A stretch of DNA of 64,000 nt from Malania oleifera. Lineage: Eukaryota > Streptophyta > Magnoliopsida > Santalales > Ximeniaceae. Location: the NCBI RefSeq assembly GCF_029873635.1, contig NC_080428.1, positions 62,553,957-62,617,956 on the forward strand. The letters are read 5' to 3'. Positions 36,949-49,513 of this stretch are shown here, one piece after another. Position numbers and translations under genes: made by a program. Positions within the stretch are counted from its first letter, which is position 1. Each line of letters starts with the position of its first letter. The notes under the pieces are model-generated. The model searched no databases, had not been told where the DNA came from, and saw nothing but the letters and a program-made list of their open reading frames with translations.

Positions 36949-39493
36949 TTATCTACTTATTAAAATATAGTCTCTGTAGGTTATTTTTGGGTTGTTGCTG
37001 AAAGTGTTGAAAGAGCTTTAGTGTGTGGAGAAATGTTGGCTGAAGGTGTATGGTGTTGATGCAGCTGTAAAGCTAGGCTGAATGCATCAATATGTTATGC
37101 TTGGAGTTATAAAGTTTCTGAATTTGCAGGAACACTTGCAATTACTGAGGATGACCTGTGTATTTATGTTTCCTGGATTTCAGTTGCGTCAATCTTTACA
37201 GTTTTGGAGGGCTGTTCTGATTGATATTGGTCGTCAGCTCTATTTTCTGTTGTGAGTTTGGGCAATATTGTTAGCTAGTCTCTGGTTCAGTGTTCCAATT
37301 CTGAATTTAAGGCGCTGCTGTTAGTACAGAGGTTGACTGGAGGTATAAAAAAAAAAAAATTGTGCTTCTCTCCCTTTCTCTTCCCAAATTCTCTCTTGTT
37401 CTTTTCATTCCTTTTCTTCTGGTGCCACCCTGATTGATTCCAGCATCATCAGAGTTTTTCTCTTAACTTCATCAACACGATGTTATCTCTGGTTCTGGTC
37501 TGTGCCTCTCTTTCTTAATCCAATTCCTATTCATCCTTCTCTCACTCTCCCTTCTCAATTTCTCTCTTCTTCTTCCTCTTCTTTTCCTTCCTTCTTCTGT
37601 TGCCTCATTGGTTTATCTCCGGTTGTTTTTAAGCTCAGCTGTTTCTCGGGTTGTTTTTATTTGCTCTGACCATTGGTACGCGCTGCTTATTGGTCCGATT
37701 TTGAATGGCTTGCTAGTTGCTGCCCAACCTGCAAGCTAGCTCGCTGGTGTGCTTTGCTGGATGCTCATTTTGAAGAGCTTGCTATTTGCTGTTCATGCTA
37801 TCTACTGGCGTTTCTAATGATTTTCCTGATGGTGGCTTGAGCTTACTTGAAATGCTGTGAGATTTTTTAGGAGCAAGCTATCTGTTTGTTTGCTCTGTCG
37901 CCGATTTGATGATTCTGCCTTTTGCTGCTTCCTGGTTTCTGTTCCCTCACCAACATGGTTCTATTTCTGGTGATGGCTTGATGTTGGTTCGATTATCTAT
38001 ATTTTGCTGCTTCCCGGATTGTCTTCTTCATCAACATGGGTTTCTTTCTGGTGGTCGCTTATGTTTGGTTTGAGCTTGTTATTTGAAGATTTTTAAAATA
38101 CATGCTATTTGCTGTTTTCTTCGGGTCACCACGAGATATTTAAGAGCTTGCTATTCACTGGTATACCTTGTTTGTTGATTTGATGTTACTGCATTGTGCT
38201 GCCTCACGGTTTGATTTTCTTTATCAACATGGTTTCCTTGTTGGTGGTGGCTTGAGATTTTTGAACATCCTTTTTGAGTTGATTGGTTTTGGGGTTTTTA
38301 TACCTTATGATTAGTTTTGATGGCCTTGTGCCCCTGGGAATGCCCAACTTGGATGTATTTGTTTTGATTCTGTTTGATGGAAGTTTTTGGCTTCCTTCCT
38401 CTCGGTTATGCCCAGAGTTTTCTCTATATATCCATTTTTTATCAGTATAATTAACCTTTACCGATAAAAAAAAAAAGAAGAAAATATCTTTGAACAACCA
38501 TGAGTTGACCTAAAAATCCTTAAGAGTTCGACAATACTTTATATTTTCTTGCTAGTCTCTCTACTTATAGTCATAGGCACAAGCAATTTTGAGGAGCTCC
38601 CCTCAAATTTTAAAAAACATACCAAAATTTAATTTCATTCTTGCTCAAATCCCTAATATGGGTTTGGTTGAAGGTCGTTGATTAAGGAAAAAAAAATTAT
38701 AAACGTGGCCTTGTTTGGAAGTCCAGATTTTAGGCCTTTAATTTGGATTTGTGTTGATTTAAACAAAATGCAGTATAAAATTATAATGAATTTCATCTGA
38801 ACTCACACAAATCCAAATTTAAAATTTGAAATTCATACTCCCAAAAACTTCTGAGACAATTTAGCAAAAATTTTGTCAAAAAGTTAAACCTTATTACATT
38901 TTCAAGTACTTCTTTGGTTGTAAAAGAATAAACTCAATTTTCATTTTTAATTTTGAACAAAAATGAATGATGCAAATAAAGCAATAATGTAACCATACCA
39001 TTTCGAACCAATCTCATCATGTCTATTCACAACATGTGCTCTTATATATTAAGATCACTAAGAAGAAATGGACTTAAAATATGAACACCTAGGTCATCCC
39101 TGTTTAAAGACTTCTCAAAATATGGTCAGATGACATAATTTATATGTGAAAGGATTAAACTAGTGTGTGATCTAAGACGAATCATGTCGTTTTATATACA
39201 AATATATATATATATATATGAAAAATAGAACAGATGAGCTATGAAACATGATGAGAAACACAAATGACATTATAAAAAATCCTTTAGCAATGGAATCCAT
39301 TAACCATAAGGGCTGCTAGGCTCCATTAGAGATTTTGAAACACAGCTAATATGCAACACAAGTTTTTCAAGATAGACAAATAATACCAAAACCATACTGG
39401 GAATTTATTTCAAATTTTCAAGCACTTGTACAACATTAATCATTTCTAGGCATCACTGGCAGATAAACTTTACTCCATGAAAAGCATTCACGA

Positions 39494-42257
39494 TCAGACA
39501 TGGTTTTTGAGGAATGTGAGAATTAGCTCATTCACCTGATTAGGGAATTGCTCATGAACAAAATGGGTTCCTTCGGGCAAGAAAGTGATCTCGAGATCAG
39601 GGACAAACTCTTTCACCTTTCCGCTCTTTATGTAGTCCTCCATCCCTGGAAATTTGAAGACATAATCTCCGGTCCCCATGATCAGCAGCGCTGGAACTTT
39701 AACTATGGGGTCTGCTATGTTGAACTGTTCTCCAATTGTCCTATGAAAACATTAAACCATCTTGAATAGCAGAGAGTATTCAGTTAAAAGTCTAACAATT
39801 CAGCATCGAACAGAACAATTTCCAGCCTTTGTACCATGGCCCTAGTTTGACAGCCACGAAACAAATGAACCAAAATTGCCTCTTGTTTTAGTGAAGTGGG
39901 CATTTTAGCATGGCGTGACACACATTTGTGGCTGTGGGTTTGATGATCACAATGACTAGAGAAAAATGATAATAGGAGAGCACAATGATTTACAAAGATG
40001 GAGATTCAATACAATGTTTCAGGAAGAAAGCTAGCTACTTGGTTCGTGAAACTATGCACAGAGGGTTGATCACATACCTGTATGGGACTTGCAAAGCAGT
40101 TTGGAAACCAGATTTCTCGTACAAAGCTCCATAGGTTGCAAGGTCTTCCTCCGTGAACCACGGGGGAAGAGGAGTTGATGGGTCAACCAAATCCATGATC
40201 TCCTGGTTTTCTGCAGCTATTGGTATCTCACTTTTGGAGAAGAGGATGTAGATATTCCGCACAATTGTTTTGGCATCAAGGCGACCAAAATCAGCCTCGG
40301 CTCGCCCGGGTTCCTGAGGCAAATGTCATAGAAATGAATTAGCAGCAAGCAGCTAGCCACACTTGGTTTTATGTGGCTGAACACACACACACACAGCTGA
40401 ACACACACCTGCCATCTTGAAATGTAGAAGCCTTCAGGAAGGTGTTTACCAAATTTAGTGAAGCCTTGCGGTGCATATGGTGCCCCCAAGGTTACCACTC
40501 CTAAGACCCTTTCTGGGTGGAGAAGGGCAAACAGGTAAGCCGGTCGACCTCCAAAATCTTTCCCAACAAGAAAAACCTATGTTCGTCCACGGAAAGAGAG
40601 AGTCATTAACATCAAACATAATATTTAGTTTAGACCTTTTCTTTGGTACAACACACTATACAATATTTTATGATTGAGCTATTTTAAGCTGATCAATCAG
40701 GAAAGCAGTGGCATCATTTGCATCAATGTGCCTAAAGCATGATGAGGCAAAGCTTTTTGTCATTTTTGCAAGGTGCAAGAACAGGTTTCTTTTTCCCTTG
40801 TTTTTGTTTTTTTTTTTGGAGGAAGCCTCCAAACACAAAGCAAAGGCTTCCTGTTTACCATTCTGGCTTTGCTTACCCCTCCAACACAAAGCTTCTGCAT
40901 TATTTCCATTTAACAAGTTCCTAAAGCACTCAAGTTTTCTCCCTCCAAGTCTCCATCTCTAGGAACTTTAACTTGGGATTGAGCTATAAAAATTAGTTTT
41001 TGAACAAAAATTGAATTGAAATTCACAGCCTATCAAAATGCTATGAATTGAGTTATAAAAATAAAATTGAAATTCCTGAAGCACTCATATTTCAAATGCT
41101 AAATGAAAGGTACATGAATGCAACTAAAGATTAAAATTCATTTTGCATAATCCATAGCCCATCAAGATAACAAAAATAAAAATGCAAATTGAAAACTTGT
41201 AGATAAAGTATAAATTATTGTAATTATTGTACTCAATCATTCTAGTTGAAAATTTACTTTTTAGTGCTACAAGAACAATCTTATTATACATGATAATGAA
41301 AATAGTTAAAATAATTTTTAACGACTTATTATTTTTTGAAAATTTAAAAAATTTATGTATATTTTTATTAAATTATATTTCAAATTCACATAATTATTTA
41401 TTTTTATTTTACTTTATGTGTAAAAAAAATAATTTAACCTGTAAAAGTTAAATCCAAACATGAAAATAATTGAAAAAAAAAAAAAAAAAAAAAAACTGAA
41501 AATTATATATAATTTTAGATTTTTCAACAAACTGTTTACATGTGTTTCTTTTTACAAAAACAAAAATAGAAAATAGACATCCAGAGCATTGTTGGAATTC
41601 ATTTTGAAATTCCATTGCGCTGGAATTTGAAAGTGTTTCTTACACCGTTCATGTGGATTTAAGTTCGTGCAATCAAATTTCATTTCCAAATCTATTTGAA
41701 TACAAAGCCGCCAAAGACTAAAAACTAAACCACACGGGGAGTATTCCAAATTTCCTCTTTCTTTTCCTTCAGCTTTCTTTAGCTTTCTGGGAAACCGAAC
41801 GGATGCTCGAGTGAAAATTAGCGAAATGAGAGAAACGGGAGTACCTTACTGATGCCAAGGAAATCGAGAATGGCAAGGAGATCGGAGACGAGGTCGGCGA
41901 AGGAAGTCTTGTCGGGCTGGAGAGGCTGATCGGAGAGTCCGTAGCCTCTGTAATCAGGTGCGATCGCACGGAATCCGGCGGCGGCAACGGCGAGCATCTG
42001 GTGGCGCCAGGTGTACCATATCTCAGGAAACCCGTGAAGGAACACCACAACCGAAGAACCTGCTCACAATCAGAGAATCAACGAGAAAGACAGAGAGAAT
42101 TGAATCAGTAAATTAGTATGAGGAAATTAATTAATTAAGAAGAAGAAGAAGAAGAAGAAGAAGAGAGAGAGAGTGGAAGCTGGTAACCAGTTCCGATGTC
42201 GGCAACGTGAAGCTTCAGCCCTCCGACTTCTATGTGCTTGTGTTGTATTTCTTCCAT
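39494..42257 (-). CDS. epoxide hydrolase-type alpha/beta hydrolase, copy 1, five exons
   Basis: Probable soluble epoxide hydrolase, opening epoxides to diols through an Asp-ester intermediate. Exons in order: 42188-42257, 41845-42059, 40409-40576, 40078-40313, 39494-39740. All introns are GT-AG. The total is 936 nt, or 311 residues, normal for plant enzymes of this type. Start MEEIQHKHIEVGGLKLHVAD. The oxyanion-hole motif HGFPEIW follows early in exon 2. The nucleophile is Asp102 in VGKDFGGRPAY. Cap tyrosines are likely Tyr146 (GFYISRW) and Tyr212. The acid is likely Asp255 (MGTGDY) and the base His289 (EGTHFVHEQFP). The residue roles come from the family, not from this sequence. No signal peptide is visible. 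A TATA-like CATATATACC (reverse strand) lies about 40-45 bp before the ATG. The substrate cannot be told. The paralogue is at 55727-58497. Confidence 0.93.
41225..41480. repeat. dispersed AT-rich repeat in hydrolase intron 2, copy 1
   Basis: Related to 14880-15110 in WAPL intron 7 through TTTTAGTGCTACA and GACTTATTATTTTTT blocks. A duplicate lies at 57440-57715 as part of the tandem duplication. Confidence 0.5.
42141..42168. repeat. (GAA)n microsatellite in hydrolase intron 1
   Basis: About nine AGA/GAA units. The counterpart in copy 2 is at about 58373-58404 and differs slightly in length. Confidence 0.85.
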
Positions 42258-43131
42258 TTCCGATTGTCGTCAACACACGCATACACTCATAAATGGTATA
42301 TATGCTTATAGGTTATTTCATAGATTTTTTTTTTTTTAATCCTAGAAACCTAATTTTATAATATTTACTACTAAATTTACAAAGTTTAAATTCAAGATTA
42401 AAAACTTGTATTTCTAGTTTAACAATATTTGTACTTTAAATTCTTATTTTATAAAATCTTATAATGCAAATCCATACACTGCATAAATGGTATATGCCTA
42501 TATGGTTATTCATAAATTTGTATTTATTTATTTATTTATTTATGAATGTACCAATTATGGAAAAAGAGGTAGGAGTATACCTAAAATAACTTGGAGGAGA
42601 TAGTAAGGAAGATTCCTAAATCTATCAAAAGAAATGGTTCATTATCGCATAAATTAGTGGAAAATAATTTATATAGTCGGTCCCACTTGGTCGGACTAAG
42701 ACTTGATTTTGTCGTTGTTATTGTAGTTCCGTGAGACATACTCTTATAAGCACTCCATGTTGGCTTACTATCATTTTAGGTGTATTTGTGGTTAGACAAC
42801 ATGTGGTATATATGATTGTATATAAATAATAGTGTGTAATATTTTTTAAGAAAAAAATGAACCAAGTTTAGATTTATGTTTTAAAAGGGGAAAAAATATT
42901 GACATTTCCTAAGATTTGAAAAATTCTATAAACGTCTTCTATGGGTCTAGTAAAAATATGCGAATCTCTTTTAGGTTCAAACATTAAAGTCTAGAATTTT
43001 AAATGTAATTTATGTATTTTGGTTGAATTTCATACTTTTGCATATATTACAAAATTTTATTTCTTGTAAGATTTGTTTAGTCTTAAATTTAAAAAATAAG
43101 TATACTTTTATCTATAAAATGACATACTATT
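42258..43131. other. upstream spacer of hydrolase copy 1
   Basis: AT-rich non-coding DNA between the hydrolase start codon and the outer LTR. It should hold the promoter. The matching spacer in copy 2 is 58498-59360. Confidence 0.6.
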
Positions 43132-43783
43132 TGTAACAACCCAAAAAATAATATGTATGGAAGGGTTAAAAAAATTTATTATTTATTTATTTATTATTTA
43201 TTTAATAATATAATAAAATATAATAATATATTAATATAATATATATATAATATAATATATATATATATATATAATATAATATATATATATATAAATATAA
43301 TATAACCCGAAGGAATCAATTTCCTTTAGGATTAAGAAATCACCCTTGAACTCTCGCCCAAACTCTCTCTCTCACCATCACTCTTACCATCACTCTCCGT
43401 CTCTCTCTTCTCACTCTCTCTCTAGACTTCTCGATTGTCTCTTGGTCAAATCGAAAAGCGAACACCACTACGGGATCCTAGCGATAATTCTTAACAAGTT
43501 AATCGGAGTGGAATCATCATTTGGGGATCTTAAACACCACTTCAATATTAAAGTAAGTGAAATAAATTATGTCAATTGTTTTCAAAAATTAATCGTTTAA
43601 ATTGAAGAATATAATTATATGGATATTATGTTGATTTTAATCTGAGTATATGAGTTTAATTAAAGTGTGAATTAAAGTATAAATTATTATTTAAAATGTG
43701 TGGCATGAGATTACTCAGTTTATTGTATAAATTAAACTTGCTGGGATTTTCACGGGATGGTAATGGTTATAGTAAGATTTTAT

Positions 43784-46700
43784 TGTTGGCCTTATAAGGC
43801 TTAATATCTTGTTTTGATGCTAACAAACAAGTAGAACTTAACATGCTTTGTTTAAGTGATGTATTTTCAGGACTCAATGATGAATGTAAGTTTAAAGAAT
43901 TCATGAAAACTTGTACTTCAAAGGAGGATGATTATATCAAAGTTTGAAGCATGAATTAAAACTTGAAGATCATGAGAGCATTGATATTAAAGAAAAAGTT
44001 TCAAGAATGAAAGTCCAAATGATCAACATGGAAAGCTCAAAGAAAGATGAAGCAATCATAAAGACCTCAAGGAATTTAAGGATTAGAAATTTGAAAGAGT
44101 TTAGGAAATTTCATGTAAGTATTTCAAAGAATTTCATTATGGATGCATAAAACTCTTAGGTAAATTTATTGGACCTAGATACCTTTGAACATACTTGGAA
44201 AATATTTTTATAAGGTCAAAAATTGTTTCAAAAAGGTTAGAATCAATTTTTGAATGAAAAACACCAAAAAAAGGATTTCTCAAATGCGATTAATTTTTCT
44301 ACATCTACATTGATGTACATTTTTATCCATCAAAAAATCCTTATTTTAAAATGTGTTCAGCATGAAAGCTTTAGGATTTTCTCTTAGCTTTCATTTGACA
44401 CAAATATCATCAAATTTGGAGTTATACAGAAAAAGTTATGACCAAATGACTGAAGGGTGCTTGAAGTTGACAACATGATAGACGACTGTCAAGAACTTGA
44501 CAGACGATTGTCAGTGCACTTTGAGGCATCTATGTGGGTTTGGACAGCCGACTGCCACCTTTCTGCCCCTTTAATTTAATTGAACAGATGACTGCCACAA
44601 ATGGACAGTCTACTGCCACGCGGTTGTTTTGATTTTTTTTTCATAACGGTCAAATTTTAAAAAGAGGTTGCTTGGGGCTCAAAATTTGTAAAAACTTGGG
44701 GAATACTCCAAGACACTTGGGGATCAAGTTATACACTTTTTAAAGTCTATAAATAAGCTTAAAAGATCATTGAATCAATGCACCAAGAATTCAAATTCTA
44801 AAAAAAATTCTAAGTCTCTCTCAAATTACTCTCAAATTCTCAAGACTCTCTCTTACTCTCAAGCTCACATATTGTGCACGAATTCAACTGAGTTTTAGCT
44901 GATCTTCTTCCATCGGAATTGTGCTACAAATTCTAAATCTTTCAATCACTGAAAGAATTGATCGGTGACATACTCCCTTGAGCTTTAAGTTAAATTTCAT
45001 ATTGTTAGTTACTTTGAAGTATATTAGTTGTGCTGTAATTGCTATACTAACCAGCTCTTTGAGGAGCAAGTTTGTCGTACACATCTATTTGATTTTTATC
45101 TTGTAGATTGACGAATCCAAGGACTGTGTGGATCATTGGCTAAGCAAGGGATTGCTTAGAGAGGCGGACTCTAGCCTAGTTAAGGAGTGACCAAATGAGG
45201 GTACATTGTTTGGAGAGGCGGGTTCTAGCCTAGTTAAGGAGTAACCGGACGAGGGGATATCGTTTGGAGAAGGCGGGCTCTAGCCTTGCCCAAGGAGTGT
45301 TGTAAAGGTATTGTTCCACCCATTAAAGGAAAAGGTTTAGTAATCCTTTGGTGGTTTGCCAAAGGCGAGGACATAGGCTGGGTATAAGCCAAACCTCGTA
45401 AAAAAATATGTCTCACTCTCTCTTTCCCTATTCTTTATTTTTAGTACATATTTAAATTGCATGGATGGTTCAAATTTAAAATCATATGTTAGCTTTACCG
45501 TGATCCCAAGAGGAGGGTGAATTGGTATTTTTAAAATTTAACCCCTAGGTATTCTTCCTAATAGCAGTATGTTCACAACCCTATGGTCAATCTAATGTGA
45601 ATAATATAAATATATTAGAAATAAAATGAAGCAGTTTAATTAATCGCACAAGCACCAGAAAGCAGTAAATAAAGGGTGACACACAGATATGTTATTGAGG
45701 TTCAGCAAACTGCTTACGTCCTCGCCTTGGCTAACCAGCACAAGAATTATCACACTAACTTGCTCACTTGAACGGGTGGAGCGGCACCTATACAAATCAG
45801 GTCAAATTATCGCAGGGCTGACCTCAACCTTTACACCAATCCTTACCGGGCTGGATTACCGCCCCCTCAGGCCATGCCTGGAATCTCTCAGATATACAAA
45901 CAAAAGGTACAATGTATGGGTGCTTTCACGTAAAACAAATTTGTACCACAAATGCGCACAATCACAAACACCACAGATGATTTAATAATGTAAGCTCAGT
46001 GTGGTCTAAGTAGTTCAACTCTCAAATATATTTTCTATCAGTGTTTTATGTACGTGAGAATGTCAACAAGCAATCTTTGTATTTCCAGATGCTCTCAATC
46101 AAGAAGCTCAAATAAAGATATCATGCAATATTCAAATATCCCAAATAGCAGAATATGTCAATCACGTGAATAGTGTATATGCTTGGTTTGCAAGATATAT
46201 ATAATTTTTGTATTTCAGCAAATGATGTAGACTTGAATGGATACTGCCACAAAGATTAATATAACACACACAAATATCTTTTCACAAATGTATCAATATG
46301 AATACCACAGGATATTTGAGTACATTTGAAAATATTTTTGCAAGCCAATAACAAATACAAACTTCCTAACATATTGCAATGAGAATGCAACACTTAGAAG
46401 TTCAGCAAAGTCTTCTTAGGATAGGCTTATGAGAAAAGCCCCCTAAGAATACTTAGGTAATGCTATCGAGAAAAAGGATTCAAACAATCAAAGAATGAGA
46501 GAGCAAACCTCAAACCAATAACACTCAAATACACTTACAAATGATACTGAGATGAAGTAGGTAAGTCTGAGTGGATTTGGAAGTAGTATAATCAATATGA
46601 AGTATTTAGCTTGAGAGAGAAATTTGATTTTTGGTTTTTTCTAATCACACTTAATTCTCCCAAATGAAATAGTACATATAGACATACCAAAATATTTGAC

Positions 46701-48308
46701 CATTGGGGACCTATTAGGGATTGTTGGAAAAGTTTAATGACACTTAAACCATTTTAATCCTATTTAAAAATTATTTATCCGCTGTAAAAATTATAGCAAC
46801 CCGAGAGGTCCGATTGACCAAATCAGTTTCGGTCGACCAAGTCTCATATGGTTCGGTCGACCAGGGGGTTTTTGAACTAAGGGCTCGGTTGACTGGAAGT
46901 GGGCGATTTTCCAAATTTCTGAGGTTCGGTTGACCAGACCGCTGGGAATTCTCCCAAGGACCCTCCGGTCAACCAGGTAATTAGAGAACAAAAGTTCTCG
47001 GTCGACCGGGAGGTCAAAATGTTTACTCCTAGGTTGTTCAGTCGACCGGGGTCAAATGAACTGTAAGGGCTCGATCGACCGAACCATGGTCAACATGTTG
47101 ACCCAGACCGATTTCGGTCGACCAGGAGAAAATGACCTGTGTGGGTCGGTCGACCGAAAGTACAAGACTTGTACATTTTTGTCCTTTTTCAAGCATGCAA
47201 TTACCTAAGTCAAATATTCAAACATATGTATGCATGAGTGAGTGTCCTAGGGTCATTTGTGTCCCAAAATTAAGACACCGAAAAAATGCGGTGTCGGTCG
47301 ACCAAAAAGGAAAGCCCTAAGGTCATTTCTAGGTCACTATTTGGTTTGAGCTTACAGATTAAACCATACATGTGTTGTGTGTGCTTATTACAAACCAAAT
47401 AACCTAATTTACTATTACAGACCAAATGTGCAAGAGAAATATATATATTACAACACTTAATAAAAGATTTGTCTTCAGTTCTTCATTTTCTCCATGTGCA
47501 TGTGTATTATGATTTTGACAGTTTTGGTTCCTGCACATATTCTCAAACACCCATTAGATATATAATGAGTATTTGTCATAATCAAAACCGGGCGTGACCC
47601 ATAGGGTCAACATCATATAAAGTACGTATATTTGGAAATCAAGTAAACCTTAAACTTTGATTTTGATTTGGGTTGCAAAAGTCGAAAGGGAGTACGTTAG
47701 TTGAATCATTCTTTGCGGAAACCATACGGGAGTACATTACTTAGCTAAACATCTCAAAGATAAATTAACTTAAGAGTTTATTTGAATTCTGAAGTTTGGA
47801 AAGAGTAATTGGATTTTATTTTGAACATTATATTGAAGAAGAAATTTCATATATACGGGGCTTTGTTCAAAACTCACATTCACCATAGGGCTGAAAACAT
47901 CAAAAGCTGAAAATTACTTATATTATATTGATTGTGATTTGATGGTATAAAAATTTGTTTTATATTCCAAGAGTCTCAAATCTTGAATGATTTTATCAAT
48001 CTAATAGTGTTGCAGTGAACTTATATTTGGTAAATAAATTATGGTTGTGTTGGTTTGGAAATTGTGATTAATTGTTTGATCGTTTTTACTTTCAAAGTGT
48101 GGTTGAAGATTGAATGTTTAATTGTGTTAATTGTGTTGTTGATTGATTGTTCAAAAGAAATCAAGTTCTTGTTTGATTGACAAAATAAATAAACAAGTCA
48201 AAAAATTGGTTAAATATTAAAAGAAGTTAAGGACTTTAAAAGAACTAAAGAAAAAGTTTTAAAAAGCCAATTCACCCTCCCCCTCTTGGGAAGCTATTCC
48301 TAATTTCA
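43784..48308 (+). mobile_element. middle layer: copia solo LTR, copy 1
   Basis: TGTTGGCC...AATTTCA, flanked by perfect TTTAT (43779-43783 and 48309-48313). Removing the nested LTR leaves 2394 bp, the same length as its counterpart 59961-62354. No primer-binding site follows here, whereas the copy 2 version continues into one, so copy 1 has been reduced to a solo LTR. A TATA-like CTATAAATAAG lies near 44746. About five GACAGACGACTGTC-like units lie at 44475-44625, upstream of it. Confidence 0.88.
45487..47612 (-). mobile_element. innermost layer: solo LTR with TCATA target duplication
   Basis: On the + strand it runs TGTTAGCTTTACC...GGGTCAACA, with TCATA on both sides (45482-45486 and 47613-47617). 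Copy 2 has the uninterrupted site at about 61660. On the reverse strand it ends in AATTCACCCTCCTCTTGGGATCAC-type sequence, so it is a copia LTR of the family seen at 26544-28560. About a dozen GGTCGACCGAA-like motifs occupy 46800-47310, upstream of a weak TATA-like region near 46675 on the reverse strand. It was inserted after the tandem duplication or lost from copy 2. The former is simpler. Confidence 0.85.
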
Positions 48309-49513
48309 TTTATGAAGTGGTATTTTATTATATATCTATGGGAATTACGTTGTGGTGATAAATTGGTTTTTGGGAAATGTCGAAAAGAATGCATTATATG
48401 GTTTAAGAACCTGATGGATCAGATCAGTATCAGTACAACCACACTATTCAAAGCAGTGTTGGTATGAAAAGTCGGTTTGGCTAGCGAGAGGGCTTGAGTA
48501 CGTTTCTGGTATACAGGCTAGGTTCGGTAGGCAAATTGGACTAATAGATGAGTTACTTTAACTTAACATTGGTACCAAGGTAAGTCCAGTCTTTGAGCCG
48601 TACAACCCGTCATGGGGGTTATACATGTTGGTTATTCATGCAGAGAGGTTCTTTTACTCATATTTGCAGAATTAATGGGAAGCATGTATTTTCAATTATC
48701 AGTGTGAGTTACGGTTATAAAATGCAGTTTCATTTAAAGTTATTTTAATAAGTATATTTGTTTACACAGAGACTCATTTGCCACATACTGATAATAATTT
48801 ATTCTTTTTTACTGAGAGGTGTCTCACCCCATCATGATCAATTATTTTTCAGATGCCATGGGGAGTATAACAATAATTAAAGTGCGGGTAGAAGACCCTT
48901 GGTTATAATTGTTATTATTTTATTCATGTTTTTTATGAGTTCAGTACTTTACTGTGATATTAGGATTTTTATTGTGATAAAGGATGATTTTTAGTACTCT
49001 GCTAATTGTTATGGAGATCTTCCGCTGTGCATTAATGTGGTATCAAAGATTTATCTAGAATAACACTCCAGACCCCAGTTTCAGGTTTGGGGCGTTACAC
49101 TATTTATACTTCTATGTAAATATATATTTTGTTAAATGAGCTAAATATTTTAAAAGCCCATTTTAATTATATAAATTTGGACTTGAAATCATTAAAAAGT
49201 TCTTTTTTGGCAATAAAATTACTTTCTTTGAGGGTTTTGGGGATGAAAAGTTCATTTTGGCAAACACTTCTTCCATGGATATTTTATGTTAAAAAAAGTA
49301 GTGGAGAAATTCATCTAGAAGAGTTCTAGATCCAAGTGCCTAAAGAAACCTAAAATATACTTTGTTTGTTGATTTGATGTTACTGCATTGTGCTGCCTCA
49401 CGGTTTGATTTTCTTTATCAACGTGGTTTTCTTGTCTGTGGTGGCTTGAGATTTTTGAACATCCTTTTTGAGTTAATTGGTTTTGGCGTTTTTATGCCTT
49501 ATGATTAGTTTTG

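Larger units (their letters stand above)
33652..38480 (+). mobile_element. old L1-type LINE 3' region, split by a solo LTR
   Basis: Positions 33652-34530 translate in pieces to the C-terminal zf-RVT part of plant LINE ORF2, including EEVGLGVFDLTVWNKALL, RVPWYNVVWRRGSTPKHSF and an IWHFKNKRK-like segment. Frameshifts and stops separate the pieces. A long non-coding 3' region follows and is cut at 34946 by an inserted LTR. It resumes at 36949 and ends near 38460 with TTTACCGATAAAAAAAAAAA, a typical L1 tail. Most of ORF2 and all of ORF1 are missing. The last 300 bp lie inside the tandem duplication and recur at 49356-49513 plus 54570-54735. Confidence 0.6.
43132..49099 (+). mobile_element. outer solo LTR, Ty3-type, copy 1, with nested insertions
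   Basis: Starts TGTAACAACCC and ends GGGGCGTTACA, flanked by perfect CTATT duplications (43127-43131 and 49100-49104). Without the nested material it is about 1.44 kb. The ACAACCCGTCATGGGGG block near 48605 ties it to the LTRs at 32475 and 34947. Because no internal region lies inside or beside it, this is a solo LTR. The same LTR with the same CTATT starts at 59361 in copy 2, so it was inserted before the tandem duplication. Confidence 0.85.
38162..49355. repeat. tandem duplication, copy 1 (about 11.2 kb unit)
   Basis: Direct comparison shows that 38162 onward is repeated from 49356 onward in the same order and orientation: LINE tail, five-exon hydrolase gene, upstream spacer, Ty3-type LTR and copia LTR. 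The junction near 49356-49360 carries a short shared TATAC. Copy 1 has the site where a LINE later entered copy 2 still empty (38310-38320). It also carries an extra LTR at 45487-47612 that copy 2 lacks. Confidence 0.9.

Noticed and set aside
39548-39769. + strand frame over hydrolase exon 5, and its twin at 55781-56002
   Set aside because: Antisense shadow of the hydrolase exon. The spliced reverse-strand gene has conserved catalytic motifs and consistent phases.
43346-43600. 84-codon frame rich in Ser, His and Leu
   Set aside because: It lies in the CT-rich part of the outer LTR, and the copy 2 counterpart does not preserve it.
43944-44150. Lys-rich 68-codon frame, with a counterpart at 60120-60326
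   Set aside because: It is found in both duplicates, but it sits within the copia LTR, where no protein is expected, and resembles no known domain.
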